Positions 8,663 through 17,195 of a DNA stretch of 45,157 nt are shown here, piece after piece. Each line of letters starts with the position of its first letter. Positions within the stretch are counted from its first letter, which is position 1. Below the pieces are notes generated by a model. It worked only from the letters and a program-made list of their open reading frames with translations. It had not been told where the DNA came from and did no database searches. The stretch is from Cytophagales bacterium (GTDB lineage: Bacteria > Bacteroidota > Bacteroidia > Cytophagales > Cyclobacteriaceae), in contig JADBYK010000007.1 in assembly GCA_020403045.1 (NCBI GenBank), positions 1 through 45,157 of the forward strand. Direction: 5' to 3'. Position numbers and translations under genes: made by a program.

Positions 8663-11600
8663 ATGCTAAAAGCTGACCTCATGAAAAATAAACCTACCTA
8701 TATTAATACAGATGGAAACTCGGCCGTAGCCAATATTGCCTATGGTTTTAGCGAAGTAGCAGCCATTTATCCGATTACGCCTTCTTCCGACATGGGCGAG
8801 AAAGCAGATGCGTGGTCGGCAGAGGGAAGAAAAAACATATTTGGAGAAAGCGTAGATGTTGTCCAAATGCAATCTGAAGGCGGAGCTGCAGGGGCCATAC
8901 ATGGCGCGCTTACCGGAGGGGCAATGGCAACCACCTTCACGGCTTCGCAAGGTTTGATGCTCATGGTGCCAAACATGTTTAAGATAGCCGGTGAAATGAT
9001 TCCTACTGTTTTCCACGTTTCGGCTCGCTCACTGGCATGCCAGGCGCTGTCGATTTTTGGAGACCACTCAGATGTGATGGCCACACGAGGTACTGGCTTT
9101 GCCATGCTGTCATCGGGCAACGTTCAGGAAGCGCAGGATTTAGCGGTAGTGGCACACCTTTCCACATTAGAAGCACGCATTCCCTTTCTACATTTCTTCG
9201 ATGGCTTTCGGACTTCACATTCAATTCAAAAAATTGTTCCGATTGAGTATGATACGTTGCGCGAGATGCTCGACATGAAATATGTGGAAGAGTTTCGCAA
9301 GCTCGCGCTGAAGCCCGAGGATCCGATGTGCAAGGTAGGTGCCCAAAACCCTGACGTGTATTTTCAGGGAAGGGAAACCGTAAACAAATATTATGACGCT
9401 TGTCCTGGGATTGTAAAAAAATACATGGACCTGTTTGCCAAGAAAACGGGCCGCCAATACAAACTGTATGAATATGTAGGAGACCCCAAAGCAACAAAAA
9501 TTATTATCTCCATGGGCTCTTCCATTGAAACCATTGAGGAGACCATTAACTATCTCTTAAAAAAAGGAGAAAAAGTAGGCGCCATCAAAGTAAGATTGTA
9601 TCGACCCTTTGCGCTCGAAGATTTTCTGAGCGTAATCCCCACTAGCGTAAAAAAGATAGTCGTACTTGATCGTACCAAAGAACCTGGCTCATTGGGAGAA
9701 CCACTTTTCCTTGATGTGGTAGCTGCACTCCGCACACGACAAGACATTCAGATTATTGGCGGCCGCTATGGATTGTCTTCCAAAGAATTCACCCCCTCCA
9801 TGGTGAAGGCAGTGTTTGATCATCTGGAAGCCGGAGGATGGCATGGCTTTACTGTTGGGATCAATGACGATGTCACTAAGAAGTCCATTACGGTGAAAGA
9901 AGAAATCGATACTGAACAGGAAGGCATTGTTCGTTGCAAATTCTGGGGTTACGGATCGGATGGAACCGTAAGCGCGAATAAAAACGCCATCAAAATCATT
10001 GGCGAAAGCACCGATCTATTTGTGCAGGGATATTTTCAATACGACTCTAACAAGTCAGGCGGTTATACCGTGTCGCATTTGCGTTTTGGGAAAAAGCCGA
10101 TTCAATCAGAATACCTGTTGAATAAAGTTGACTTTGTGGCGCTGCATCGTCCGCAATACATCGGTCAATATGATATCCTAGAAGGAATTTCAACCGGTGG
10201 AACATTTCTCATCAATAGTAGTCAGAAGCCGGAAAATATTTTCAGGCTTTTTACCCGCGACATGCAGGAGACCATCTGGAAGAAGAAAATAGAAGTGTAC
10301 GCGATCGATGCTTCTAAAATTGCCAAGAGTGTTGGATTGGGTGGAAGAATCAATTCCGTGATGCAAACGGCTTTCTTTAAAGTGTCGGGTGTAGTGCCGG
10401 AGGCGGAAGCGATAGCGCTGATTAAAAAATATGTAGAAAAGCAATTTGTAAGGAAAGGGCCGGAGATTGTTGAAATGAACTGGAAAGCCATCGATGTTAC
10501 CTGCGAGGCCATCGTGCAAGTGCCGATCCCTACGGAATCAGAAAAATTTGCTGAGATCACTCAACTGATTCCGGCCGGCTCTGGCGATTTTGCCGACCAT
10601 GTTATTGACCCAATTCTTAGATTGAAAGGCGACACGATTCCCGTTTCTAGGATGCCGCTCAATGGTGCCGTGCCCACAGGCACAAAGAAACTAGAATATC
10701 GTGGAGTAGCGGGTAATGCGGCCACTTGGATTGAGAAACTCCCATTTGTGCAAGAGCCTTATATAGCTGAGCCTTACATCGAGTATGCTCCCAGCTGTTC
10801 CGGTTGCGGAGAGGTTCCTTACATTCATTTAGCTACGCAATTATTTGGCGATCGAATGATGATCGCAAACGCTACAGGCTGTACATCAATTTATGGAGGT
10901 ACATTCCCCACTACACCTTATACGAAAGACAGTAAAGGCAAAGGACCTGCTTGGGCTAATTCACTATTTGAAGACAACGCAGAGTTTGGTTTTGGTATGA
11001 GGATGGCGGTGGATGCCAATAGAAAACAATTGAAGACGAACGCACATGCATTGATACCTTTGTTGAACAATGCTCCTTTGCGCGCTGCCCTTGAAAAGGG
11101 CCTGATGCTTTTTGATGTGATCACGCGCGAGGCGCGCGATCATGCGGATGCCATCAAACAGTTATTGGCTGAAGAACACAAAAGAAGTTCAGGTAAAAAA
11201 GAATTACGTGTGTTGCTCGATAAGGTGATTGAGCTGCAAGACTATTTTGTCGATAAGAGTGTTTGGATATTTGGTGGTGACGGCTGGGCTTATGATATTG
11301 GTTTTGGCGGACTGGATCATGTGATGGCCTCTAACAAAAACGTCAATGTGCTGGTTATGGATACCGAAGTGTACTCGAACACCGGTGGGCAGGCATCGAA
11401 AGCAACGCCACGTGGAGCGGTAGCAAAATTTGCGTCAGATGGAAAAAAATTGAGCAAGAAAAACTTGGGCTTAATGATGACGACCTATGGCAATGCCTAC
11501 GTGGCCGTGGTAAACATGGGCATGGATCGCGAGAAGACAGCGCTGGCGTTTGTAGAAGCCGAGAAGCACAACGGCCCATCTATCATTATCGCTTACTCGC

Positions 11601-11902
11601 CTTGCATTGCGCATGGATATGATATGAGATTGACCAAAAAACAATCTGAGAAAGCCAGCAAGAGTGGTTACTGGCCTATGTATCGCTTCAATCCGGATTT
11701 GCGTGCGGAGGGAAAGAATCCTTTTATCTGGGATGTGCCCGTGACGGAGGATGCCGTGTCATTCAAGAATTATTTGGAAGAAGAACTTCGCTACAAAACG
11801 CTAAACCTTTCTAACCCTGAAGAGGCGGTGCGGCTAGAGGAGTTGGCACAGAAAGATAATGAACAACGATTCAAAGACATCAAGCACTTATCTGAAGTTT
11901 AA
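8663..11902 (+). CDS. nifJ: Pyruvate:ferredoxin (flavodoxin) oxidoreductase, short form
   Basis: NifJ oxidises pyruvate with CoA to acetyl-CoA and CO2 and passes electrons to ferredoxin or flavodoxin. The protein is 1079 residues from the first ATG. An ATG at 8681 (MKNKPTYINTDGN) is an equally good start and removes six residues. The domains run in order: pyruvate-binding (YPITPSSDMGE), the gamma-type domain (FWGYGSDGTVSANKN), then the thiamine-diphosphate domain (GGDGWAYDIGFGG). The proximal [4Fe-4S] ligands are present: CSGCGE (712, 715), NATGC (740) and SPCIAHGYD (981). The usual ~1170-1190-residue enzyme also has a two-cluster ferredoxin domain between GVAGNAATW and CSGCGE. Here only about 20 residues without cysteine lie there, so the medial and distal clusters appear to be missing. 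A DHOD-like gene and flavodoxin follow at once. Confidence 0.93.
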   Translation: MLKADLMKNKPTYINTDGNSAVANIAYGFSEVAAIYPITPSSDMGEKADAWSAEGRKNIFGESVDVVQMQSEGGAAGAIHGALTGGAMATTFTASQGLMLMVPNMFKIAGEMIPTVFHVSARSLACQALSIFGDHSDVMATRGTGFAMLSSGNVQEAQDLAVVAHLSTLEARIPFLHFFDGFRTSHSIQKIVPIEYDTLREMLDMKYVEEFRKLALKPEDPMCKVGAQNPDVYFQGRETVNKYYDACPGIVKKYMDLFAKKTGRQYKLYEYVGDPKATKIIISMGSSIETIEETINYLLKKGEKVGAIKVRLYRPFALEDFLSVIPTSVKKIVVLDRTKEPGSLGEPLFLDVVAALRTRQDIQIIGGRYGLSSKEFTPSMVKAVFDHLEAGGWHGFTVGINDDVTKKSITVKEEIDTEQEGIVRCKFWGYGSDGTVSANKNAIKIIGESTDLFVQGYFQYDSNKSGGYTVSHLRFGKKPIQSEYLLNKVDFVALHRPQYIGQYDILEGISTGGTFLINSSQKPENIFRLFTRDMQETIWKKKIEVYAIDASKIAKSVGLGGRINSVMQTAFFKVSGVVPEAEAIALIKKYVEKQFVRKGPEIVEMNWKAIDVTCEAIVQVPIPTESEKFAEITQLIPAGSGDFADHVIDPILRLKGDTIPVSRMPLNGAVPTGTKKLEYRGVAGNAATWIEKLPFVQEPYIAEPYIEYAPSCSGCGEVPYIHLATQLFGDRMMIANATGCTSIYGGTFPTTPYTKDSKGKGPAWANSLFEDNAEFGFGMRMAVDANRKQLKTNAHALIPLLNNAPLRAALEKGLMLFDVITREARDHADAIKQLLAEEHKRSSGKKELRVLLDKVIELQDYFVDKSVWIFGGDGWAYDIGFGGLDHVMASNKNVNVLVMDTEVYSNTGGQASKATPRGAVAKFASDGKKLSKKNLGLMMTTYGNAYVAVVNMGMDREKTALAFVEAEKHNGPSIIIAYSPCIAHGYDMRLTKKQSEKASKSGYWPMYRFNPDLRAEGKNPFIWDVPVTEDAVSFKNYLEEELRYKTLNLSNPEEAVRLEELAQKDNEQRFKDIKHLSEV

Positions 11903-11920
11903 CCCTTAAACTCTCTTACT

Positions 11921-12964
11921 ATGGTCGATCTAACAACAAAATACTGTGGACTCACCCTAAAAAACCCAATTGTGGTGGGAGCCAGCAACCTGGTTACCGA
12001 TCTGGACAATTTAGTGAAGCTTGAAAAGGCGGGTGCAGCTGCAATAGTTTACAAATCCCTTTTTGAAGAGCAAATTCAACTGGAGTCGTTGGACATGGAG
12101 AACGCCCAGGAGACGTTTAGCAACTGGGATGCTGAACATGATTCGTTCTTTCCCACATTAAAACATGGCGGACCTGCCGAACATTTACTGCGCCTGCGGC
12201 AAGCAAAAAGAGCCGTATCGATTCCACTAATAGGGAGTCTCAACTGTGTATACCGCGACACGTGGGTAGAATATGCCCAGAAAATGGCAGAGACGGGAAT
12301 TGATGCATTGGAGCTGAATTTCTATACCAGCGAAATTGGTTTTGAGACAGACGGTGCGCATGTAGTCAATGAGCAAATTGAAGTATTAAGAAATGTGCAC
12401 AAGGCAATCCGTATCCCGGTCATTGTTAAACTTAGCCCTTTCTATACTAATTCACTTTCAGTAATTTCCAAGATGGATAAAGCAGGTGCATCAGGCGTTG
12501 TATTGTTTAACCGACTCTTTCAACCAGACATTGACGTGGATAAAGAGATGCATCACTATCCTTATAATTTCAGTAGTGAAAACGACAGCCGTTTGGCGTT
12601 GCGTTATGCCGGTTTGCTTTATAGTAAGATCGATGCCAGTATCATCGCGAACACGGGTATTTTTTCAGGCATTGATGTGATCAAGATGTTATTGGCCGGA
12701 GCCGATGCGGTGCAAGTGGTGAGTGCAATTTATAAAAAAGGAATTCCTGTTATCGAGTCAATGCTAGCTGAAATGACAAAATGGATGGAGAAGAAGAAAT
12801 ACCCTTCTATACAGGAGTTTAAAGGTAAATTGTCGAAAGAGAATATGTTTGATCCGTTTGCTTACAAGCGCGCGCAGTATGTTGATATTCTTATGCGATC
12901 TGAGATTTTTATGCAGTATCACCCCAAGCACGGTGAGCTAAAAGATGATCGGGAAGAAATTTAG
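11921..12964 (+). CDS. Dihydroorotate dehydrogenase-like flavoprotein
   Basis: This 347-residue TIM-barrel protein belongs to the DHOD-like group often found beside nifJ. The N-terminal FMN-barrel start is GLTLKNPIVVGASNLVTD (residues 10-27). Phosphate/FMN-binding segments follow in VIVKLSPF (about 167) and ANTGIFSG...GADAVQVVSAIYKKG near the C-terminus. The pyrimidine-binding NxSCPN signature of real dihydroorotate dehydrogenases is replaced by LNFYTSEIG, so dihydroorotate is unlikely to be the substrate. It starts 18 bases after nifJ and 43 bases before flavodoxin. This suggests an electron-transfer or accessory role with PFOR, which is inference because the family has no assigned reaction that I know of. 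Confidence 0.85.
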   Translation: MVDLTTKYCGLTLKNPIVVGASNLVTDLDNLVKLEKAGAAAIVYKSLFEEQIQLESLDMENAQETFSNWDAEHDSFFPTLKHGGPAEHLLRLRQAKRAVSIPLIGSLNCVYRDTWVEYAQKMAETGIDALELNFYTSEIGFETDGAHVVNEQIEVLRNVHKAIRIPVIVKLSPFYTNSLSVISKMDKAGASGVVLFNRLFQPDIDVDKEMHHYPYNFSSENDSRLALRYAGLLYSKIDASIIANTGIFSGIDVIKMLLAGADAVQVVSAIYKKGIPVIESMLAEMTKWMEKKKYPSIQEFKGKLSKENMFDPFAYKRAQYVDILMRSEIFMQYHPKHGELKDDREEI

Positions 12965-13007
12965 TAGAACAACTTAAAATGATTATATAACTCTAAAAAA
13001 AGTAACG

Positions 13008-13514
13008 ATGGCGAAAATTGGAATCTTTTTCGGTTCAACCGAAGGCAACACAGAAAGAGTAGTAGCACAAATTCAAACGGCTCTCGGTGGTGAGCCAGAA
13101 GTGGTGCTGCACAATGTCAATTCAGCAACTGCGGATGATCTTCAACCTTATTCAAACTTAATATTAGCATGTCCCACCTGGGAGATCGGGCAACTGCAAG
13201 AAGATTGGGATGCTTTTATTGACGAGTTGGATGATGTTGACTTCAAAGGAAAGAAAGTGGCGTTTCAAGGTTGTGGTGATGCAGACGGGTATCCCGACAC
13301 CTTCTTAGATGCACCGGGCATTATTTACGACCGTATCAAAGACAAAGGGGCCACCTTCGTGGGCGCTTGGCCTACCGATGGCTACAATTTTGAAGCGTCC
13401 AAGGCGGTGGTCAATGGAAAATTTTTAGGTCTGGCAATCGATGAGGACAACCAGAAAGACTTAACTGCCGGGCGCATTGAAAAATGGGCTGCACAGTTGA
13501 AAAGCGAGTTTTAA
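13008..13514 (+). CDS. fldA: Flavodoxin (long-chain)
   Basis: This 168-residue FMN protein is a one-electron carrier in the cytoplasm. The FMN phosphate loop is FFGSTEGNTE (residues 7-16), the 60s loop is PTWEIGQLQEDW and the 90s loop is GCGDADGYPDTF. The following GAWPTDGYNFEASKAVV segment is the long-chain insertion. The length and the order of the loops are standard. Its place after nifJ and the DHOD-like gene makes it the obvious electron acceptor for NifJ, especially as that enzyme seems to lack its own ferredoxin domain. Delivery to Rnf, encoded downstream in the same run, is possible but is inference. Confidence 0.95.
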   Translation: MAKIGIFFGSTEGNTERVVAQIQTALGGEPEVVLHNVNSATADDLQPYSNLILACPTWEIGQLQEDWDAFIDELDDVDFKGKKVAFQGCGDADGYPDTFLDAPGIIYDRIKDKGATFVGAWPTDGYNFEASKAVVNGKFLGLAIDEDNQKDLTAGRIEKWAAQLKSEF

Positions 13515-13526
13515 CAAATTAAGTAA

Positions 13527-14591
13527 ATGGCAGATATCCGATTTAAGAAGCCGCTCTTTCCCGTAAGTGTTTCCTTGCGAAATTACTTGCAAAAAACACA
13601 ACGTGAAATTGATGTGCCAATCGGATATACTGACTTATTACACTATAATAGTTCGATCACCTTCTTCGACAAAAAGGGCGAGGATACCCTTTGGGAGACA
13701 CTCATTTATTCTGAGTCTGACCGGCAGTTTATTCATGAATCGCTAAGAAAGGTTTATGCTTTGCTGAAAGTGGGTGGTGATATGTCGGTGATCGAACATT
13801 TATACATCGATCGGGTAGATTACTGCCTGTATGCCAATACACACCCTGTCCGGGTGCGGATAGTGAACCGTCTCAATGATTTGTTCGACTATTTTTACAT
13901 TAAACAAGCAGATGCATCCCGCGTCTATGGGATGGAGCTAGAACACTTGCTATCTCCCAATAAAATAAACTACCTCATTAAAGGTGACACGTTCATCGAG
14001 GAGCACATACAAGGTATTCCAGGAGATACTTTTATTAAGCATTACCTCACGGAACATCACGACTACAACCCGCTACGCATTGCAAAAGAGTTTGTAAAAT
14101 TCAATGAGCGCAGTTTAGTACAATTACTAGGAGACATGCGAAGAGATAATTTTGTGGTAGAAATTATTCCTGATTTTGATGAATTGCATTTTCGCCTACG
14201 TGCTATTGACTTTGACCAAGAATGCTTTGAGGGGAGTGTGAAGATTTACATGCCGCAATATTTCAAAGAAAACAACCCGATCATCAATTTAGGGTTTAAG
14301 AGTATGTCACCTGTACTGGAATTGCAATACCAACGAGAAGAGCGCATGCGCCTGAGCAATCGAGTAAAGGCGTCACAACCCCAGTTAGAGATGCTTCTGT
14401 CGGCCATGACCAAGGACACATTGTCGACTCTTGAACATTTTAGCCAGCTTAAAGGTGAATTAGGGGAATTATATCAAGATACCGCTTTTGTTTCTTGCCA
14501 GAGTATGGGCGAGCTGGTGCAAACAAGTATATTGCTTTTGGAAAAATATCCTGTGAGAAAGCGCTACAAAATGAAATCGGCAATCGTATAA
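13527..14591 (+). CDS. Unknown protein with a kinase-like (APH-type) signature
   Basis: I do not recognise a named family for this 354-residue protein. It has no signal peptide or membrane segment. Three spaced motifs resemble the aminoglycoside-phosphotransferase/CHK kinase fold: a hinge-like IEEHIQGIPGDTFI (157-170), a catalytic-loop-like LLGDMRRDNFVVE (201-213, Asp203 and Asn208), and AIDFDQE (226-232, Asp228 in the place of the metal-binding Asp). The N-terminal half would then be the ATP lobe, although I cannot point to a sure lysine. The C-terminal 100 residues look helical (MRLSNRVKASQPQLEMLLSAM). It starts 12 bases after flavodoxin and 14 bases before the GH97 gene, so it is probably co-transcribed with the nifJ group. 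The kinase reading is inference from motif spacing only. Confidence 0.75.
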   Translation: MADIRFKKPLFPVSVSLRNYLQKTQREIDVPIGYTDLLHYNSSITFFDKKGEDTLWETLIYSESDRQFIHESLRKVYALLKVGGDMSVIEHLYIDRVDYCLYANTHPVRVRIVNRLNDLFDYFYIKQADASRVYGMELEHLLSPNKINYLIKGDTFIEEHIQGIPGDTFIKHYLTEHHDYNPLRIAKEFVKFNERSLVQLLGDMRRDNFVVEIIPDFDELHFRLRAIDFDQECFEGSVKIYMPQYFKENNPIINLGFKSMSPVLELQYQREERMRLSNRVKASQPQLEMLLSAMTKDTLSTLEHFSQLKGELGELYQDTAFVSCQSMGELVQTSILLLEKYPVRKRYKMKSAIV

Positions 14592-14605
14592 CTAAAAAGC
14601 AGATT

Positions 14606-16750
14606 ATGAGATTAATCACAATTCTGTTCTTTTCATTCATCGTTGTATTTGCTACGCAAGCACAGACGTATATTCTATCCTCGCCAAAAAAAGCAATCAA
14701 AGTCAATATTTCGTTAACCCCTCGTGGGGAGTTGGTGTATGGTGTAAATTATAAAGGCAAGGAAGTGGTTCTGGCTTCAGCTCTTGGATTTGAATTGGCA
14801 AACAGTTCACTGAAAGATAACTTCATGATCAGTAAGATCGATTCTTTGAGTGTGAATGAAAATTGGCAACCTGTTTGGGGAGAAGTAAGAGAGATATCGA
14901 ATTATTATAAAGAATACACTTTTCATTTAGCTGAAAAGACTGACAAAGCAAGGCTGATCAATATTGTCTTTCGTCTATTTGATGATGGTGCCGGGTTTTG
15001 CTACGTATTTCCTGCACAGCCTAACTTGCAACACTTTGTCATAAAAGAAGAACTTACTGAATTCAATTTGACAGGCGACCATAAGGCATTTTGGATACCT
15101 GGCGACTATGATACAAACGAATACACCTACACTACCTCAAAACTAAGCGAGGTTGATGGTTTGAAAGCGAAAGACATGGCAACCGAAATAGGAACCAGAT
15201 ATATAAAAGATCCCTCGTCTGTGCAGACTCCTTTGACAATGAAGACAAAGGAAGGATTGTATATTAACATTCATGAAGCATCGCTACTCAATTATCCGGC
15301 CATGCAGTTGCACGTGGATAAAGCTACACACCGATTGAGCAGTAGTTTGGTGCCAGATGCGGTGGAAAACAAAGCCTATCTACAAACTCCATCTAAAACA
15401 CCGTGGCGCACCATCGTTGTCAGCGACAAAGCGATTGATCTACTTTCCTCCAAGTTGATACTCAACTTGAACGAGCCTTCAAAAATTGAAGACACTTCCT
15501 GGATTAAACCCACTAAATACATCGGCATCTGGTGGGAAATGCACGTGGGTAAAGGCACGTGGGATTTTGCAGGAAGTCAGGATGCATTTAGCATGGAAAG
15601 CACAAAGGGCCTAAAACCCTCCGGTAAACACGTGGCGACTACAGAGCGAACCAAGCAATATATCGACTTTGCTGCGCAGCATGGTTTTGATGGAGTTCTG
15701 GTGGAAGGTTGGAACACGGGGTGGGAAGACTGGTTTGGAAATTGGAAAGAAGATGTGTTTGATTTTATAACACCGTACCCAGATTTTAACCTAAAAGAGT
15801 TACAACAATACGTTGCTGCAAAAAGTGTGAAGTTAATTATGCATCACGAAACATCTGGTTCTGTCACCAACTACGAAAGATGGATGGATACCGCCTATGA
15901 TTTTATGAAAACCAACGGGTATGATGCAGTAAAAACAGGCTACGTGGGAAAAATTATTCCAAGAGGTGAATACCACGATGGTCAATGGATGGTACGTCAC
16001 TATCAACGTGTGGCGGAGAAGACAGCAGCCAAACAAATTATGTTGGACGCACACGAGCCGGTCCGTTCTACCGGTTTACACCGTACCTATCCCAACTGGC
16101 TAGCTAGCGAAGCGGCCAGAGGGAATGAATTCAATGCATGGAGCACTGGCAACCCACCGGAACATGAAACTATCTTACCTTTTACCCGATTGATGGGCGG
16201 ACCGATGGATTATACTCCGGGGATATTTGGAATCAAATTAGATCGTTATGGAAAGGCAGGCTATCAGGTGCACACCACGTTGACAAAACAACTTGCTCTG
16301 TACGTTACCATGTATAGCCCTTTACAAATGGCGGCTGATTTGCCGGAAGTATACAACGAACACCTTGCTGCCTTTCGGTTTATTAAAGACGTAGCCGTTG
16401 ATTGGGATGACACCAAAATAATAGAAGCTGAGCCCGGTGATTTTATTTCGATAGCCAGAAAACAAAAAGGCAAAGACAATTGGTTCATCGGTGCAATAAC
16501 AGACGAAAACAAAAGAATAGCGGTCCTGCCGCTGGCGTTTTTAGACAAGGGAAAGAAATATGTGGCTACTGTTTATAAAGATGCAGCCACTGCGCATTGG
16601 CAAAAAAAACCTGAAGCATATGTGATTGAAAAAGGGTTAGTGGATGAGAAGACAGTGTTATCAGTTCGGCTTGCGGAAGGTGGAGGATGTGCCATAAGTA
16701 TCATGCCAGCCACGGCTTCGGAAGTTAAACAAATGAAAAGATTGAAATAG
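14606..16750 (+). CDS. Secreted GH97 alpha-glucosidase (SusB-like)
   Basis: The enzyme releases glucose from the non-reducing ends of starch-like oligosaccharides, typically in the periplasm. From the chosen ATG the product is 714 residues and begins with a signal peptide (MRLITILFFSFIVVFATQAQ), which is why the longer upstream frame, overlapping the previous gene, was not used. The central barrel is close to SusB: GVLVEGWNTGWEDWFGNW, MHHETSGS, DAHEPVRSTG and GNEFNAWS. Glu415, Glu484 and Glu508 correspond at a constant offset of 24 to SusB Glu439, Glu508 and Glu532, the catalytic set of the inverting members. No susC/susD or starch regulator is next to it. It lies between the kinase-like gene (14-base gap) and rseC (25-base gap), an unexpected position inside a redox gene run. 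Confidence 0.93.
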   Translation: MRLITILFFSFIVVFATQAQTYILSSPKKAIKVNISLTPRGELVYGVNYKGKEVVLASALGFELANSSLKDNFMISKIDSLSVNENWQPVWGEVREISNYYKEYTFHLAEKTDKARLINIVFRLFDDGAGFCYVFPAQPNLQHFVIKEELTEFNLTGDHKAFWIPGDYDTNEYTYTTSKLSEVDGLKAKDMATEIGTRYIKDPSSVQTPLTMKTKEGLYINIHEASLLNYPAMQLHVDKATHRLSSSLVPDAVENKAYLQTPSKTPWRTIVVSDKAIDLLSSKLILNLNEPSKIEDTSWIKPTKYIGIWWEMHVGKGTWDFAGSQDAFSMESTKGLKPSGKHVATTERTKQYIDFAAQHGFDGVLVEGWNTGWEDWFGNWKEDVFDFITPYPDFNLKELQQYVAAKSVKLIMHHETSGSVTNYERWMDTAYDFMKTNGYDAVKTGYVGKIIPRGEYHDGQWMVRHYQRVAEKTAAKQIMLDAHEPVRSTGLHRTYPNWLASEAARGNEFNAWSTGNPPEHETILPFTRLMGGPMDYTPGIFGIKLDRYGKAGYQVHTTLTKQLALYVTMYSPLQMAADLPEVYNEHLAAFRFIKDVAVDWDDTKIIEAEPGDFISIARKQKGKDNWFIGAITDENKRIAVLPLAFLDKGKKYVATVYKDAATAHWQKKPEAYVIEKGLVDEKTVLSVRLAEGGGCAISIMPATASEVKQMKRLK

Positions 16751-16775
16751 AAGTGCTCGGTTAGCCGAATGAATC

Positions 16776-17195
16776 ATGAAAAAGGAATCAGATTATTTTG
16801 AATCACTTGGGTTCGTAACCAGTAGTCTCAATGGGACGCTCAAAATAGCGCTGACTGGATCTGGCTGTTCTGCGTGTCACCATAGCTTGTGTATGTTGGG
16901 CGAGAGCAAGGCCAAAGAATTGGAAGTGACCATCACCGATAGCGCCTTCCTCGTGGGAGAAGAAGTGTTGATTCGAGTCAACCCGGCTTCTGCGTATTTG
17001 GGTTTAGTGGTTTTGTACCTCCTACCTTTTCTGTTACTCGTTGGGTTGTTGATTGGTTTTTTGCAAATGGGATATACGGAGTCGATTGCGGGGTCTATCT
17101 CGTTAGCGAGCTTGGTGCCATACTTTCTGCTTTTGTTTTTATTTCGCAGACAACTGGCCACTCAGTGTAGAGTGAATATTATCAAAAAAGTATGA
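16776..17195 (+). CDS. rseC: RseC/RnfX-type membrane protein (SoxR-reducing system family)
   Basis: This 139-residue membrane protein of the RseC family usually opens the rnf operon in Bacteroidota. The N-terminal part has the cysteine cluster TGSGCSACHHSLC (Cys31, Cys34, Cys39), the typical metal- or redox-centre motif. A small beta domain follows (AKELEVTITD...GEEVLIRV), then two membrane helices (about 73-95 and 101-121) and a short basic tail. Its TGA overlaps the rnfB start (17192-17195), a translational-coupling arrangement. The role is thought to be in assembly or regulation of Rnf-type complexes, but the exact function is not settled for this branch. Confidence 0.88.
   Translation: MKKESDYFESLGFVTSSLNGTLKIALTGSGCSACHHSLCMLGESKAKELEVTITDSAFLVGEEVLIRVNPASAYLGLVVLYLLPFLLLVGLLIGFLQMGYTESIAGSISLASLVPYFLLLFLFRRQLATQCRVNIIKKV

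Noticed and set aside
9003-9497. 164-codon minus-strand ORF inside nifJ
   Set aside because: The frame is long only because nifJ codon use avoids the complementary stops. It has no plausible protein features, and the plus-strand protein is strongly conserved there.
10681-10800. Frameshift or assembly gap explaining the missing NifJ ferredoxin domain
   Set aside because: The frame runs through without a stop and the sequence on both sides aligns with the family. A true deletion fits better, although a clean in-frame assembly deletion cannot be excluded from this window alone.
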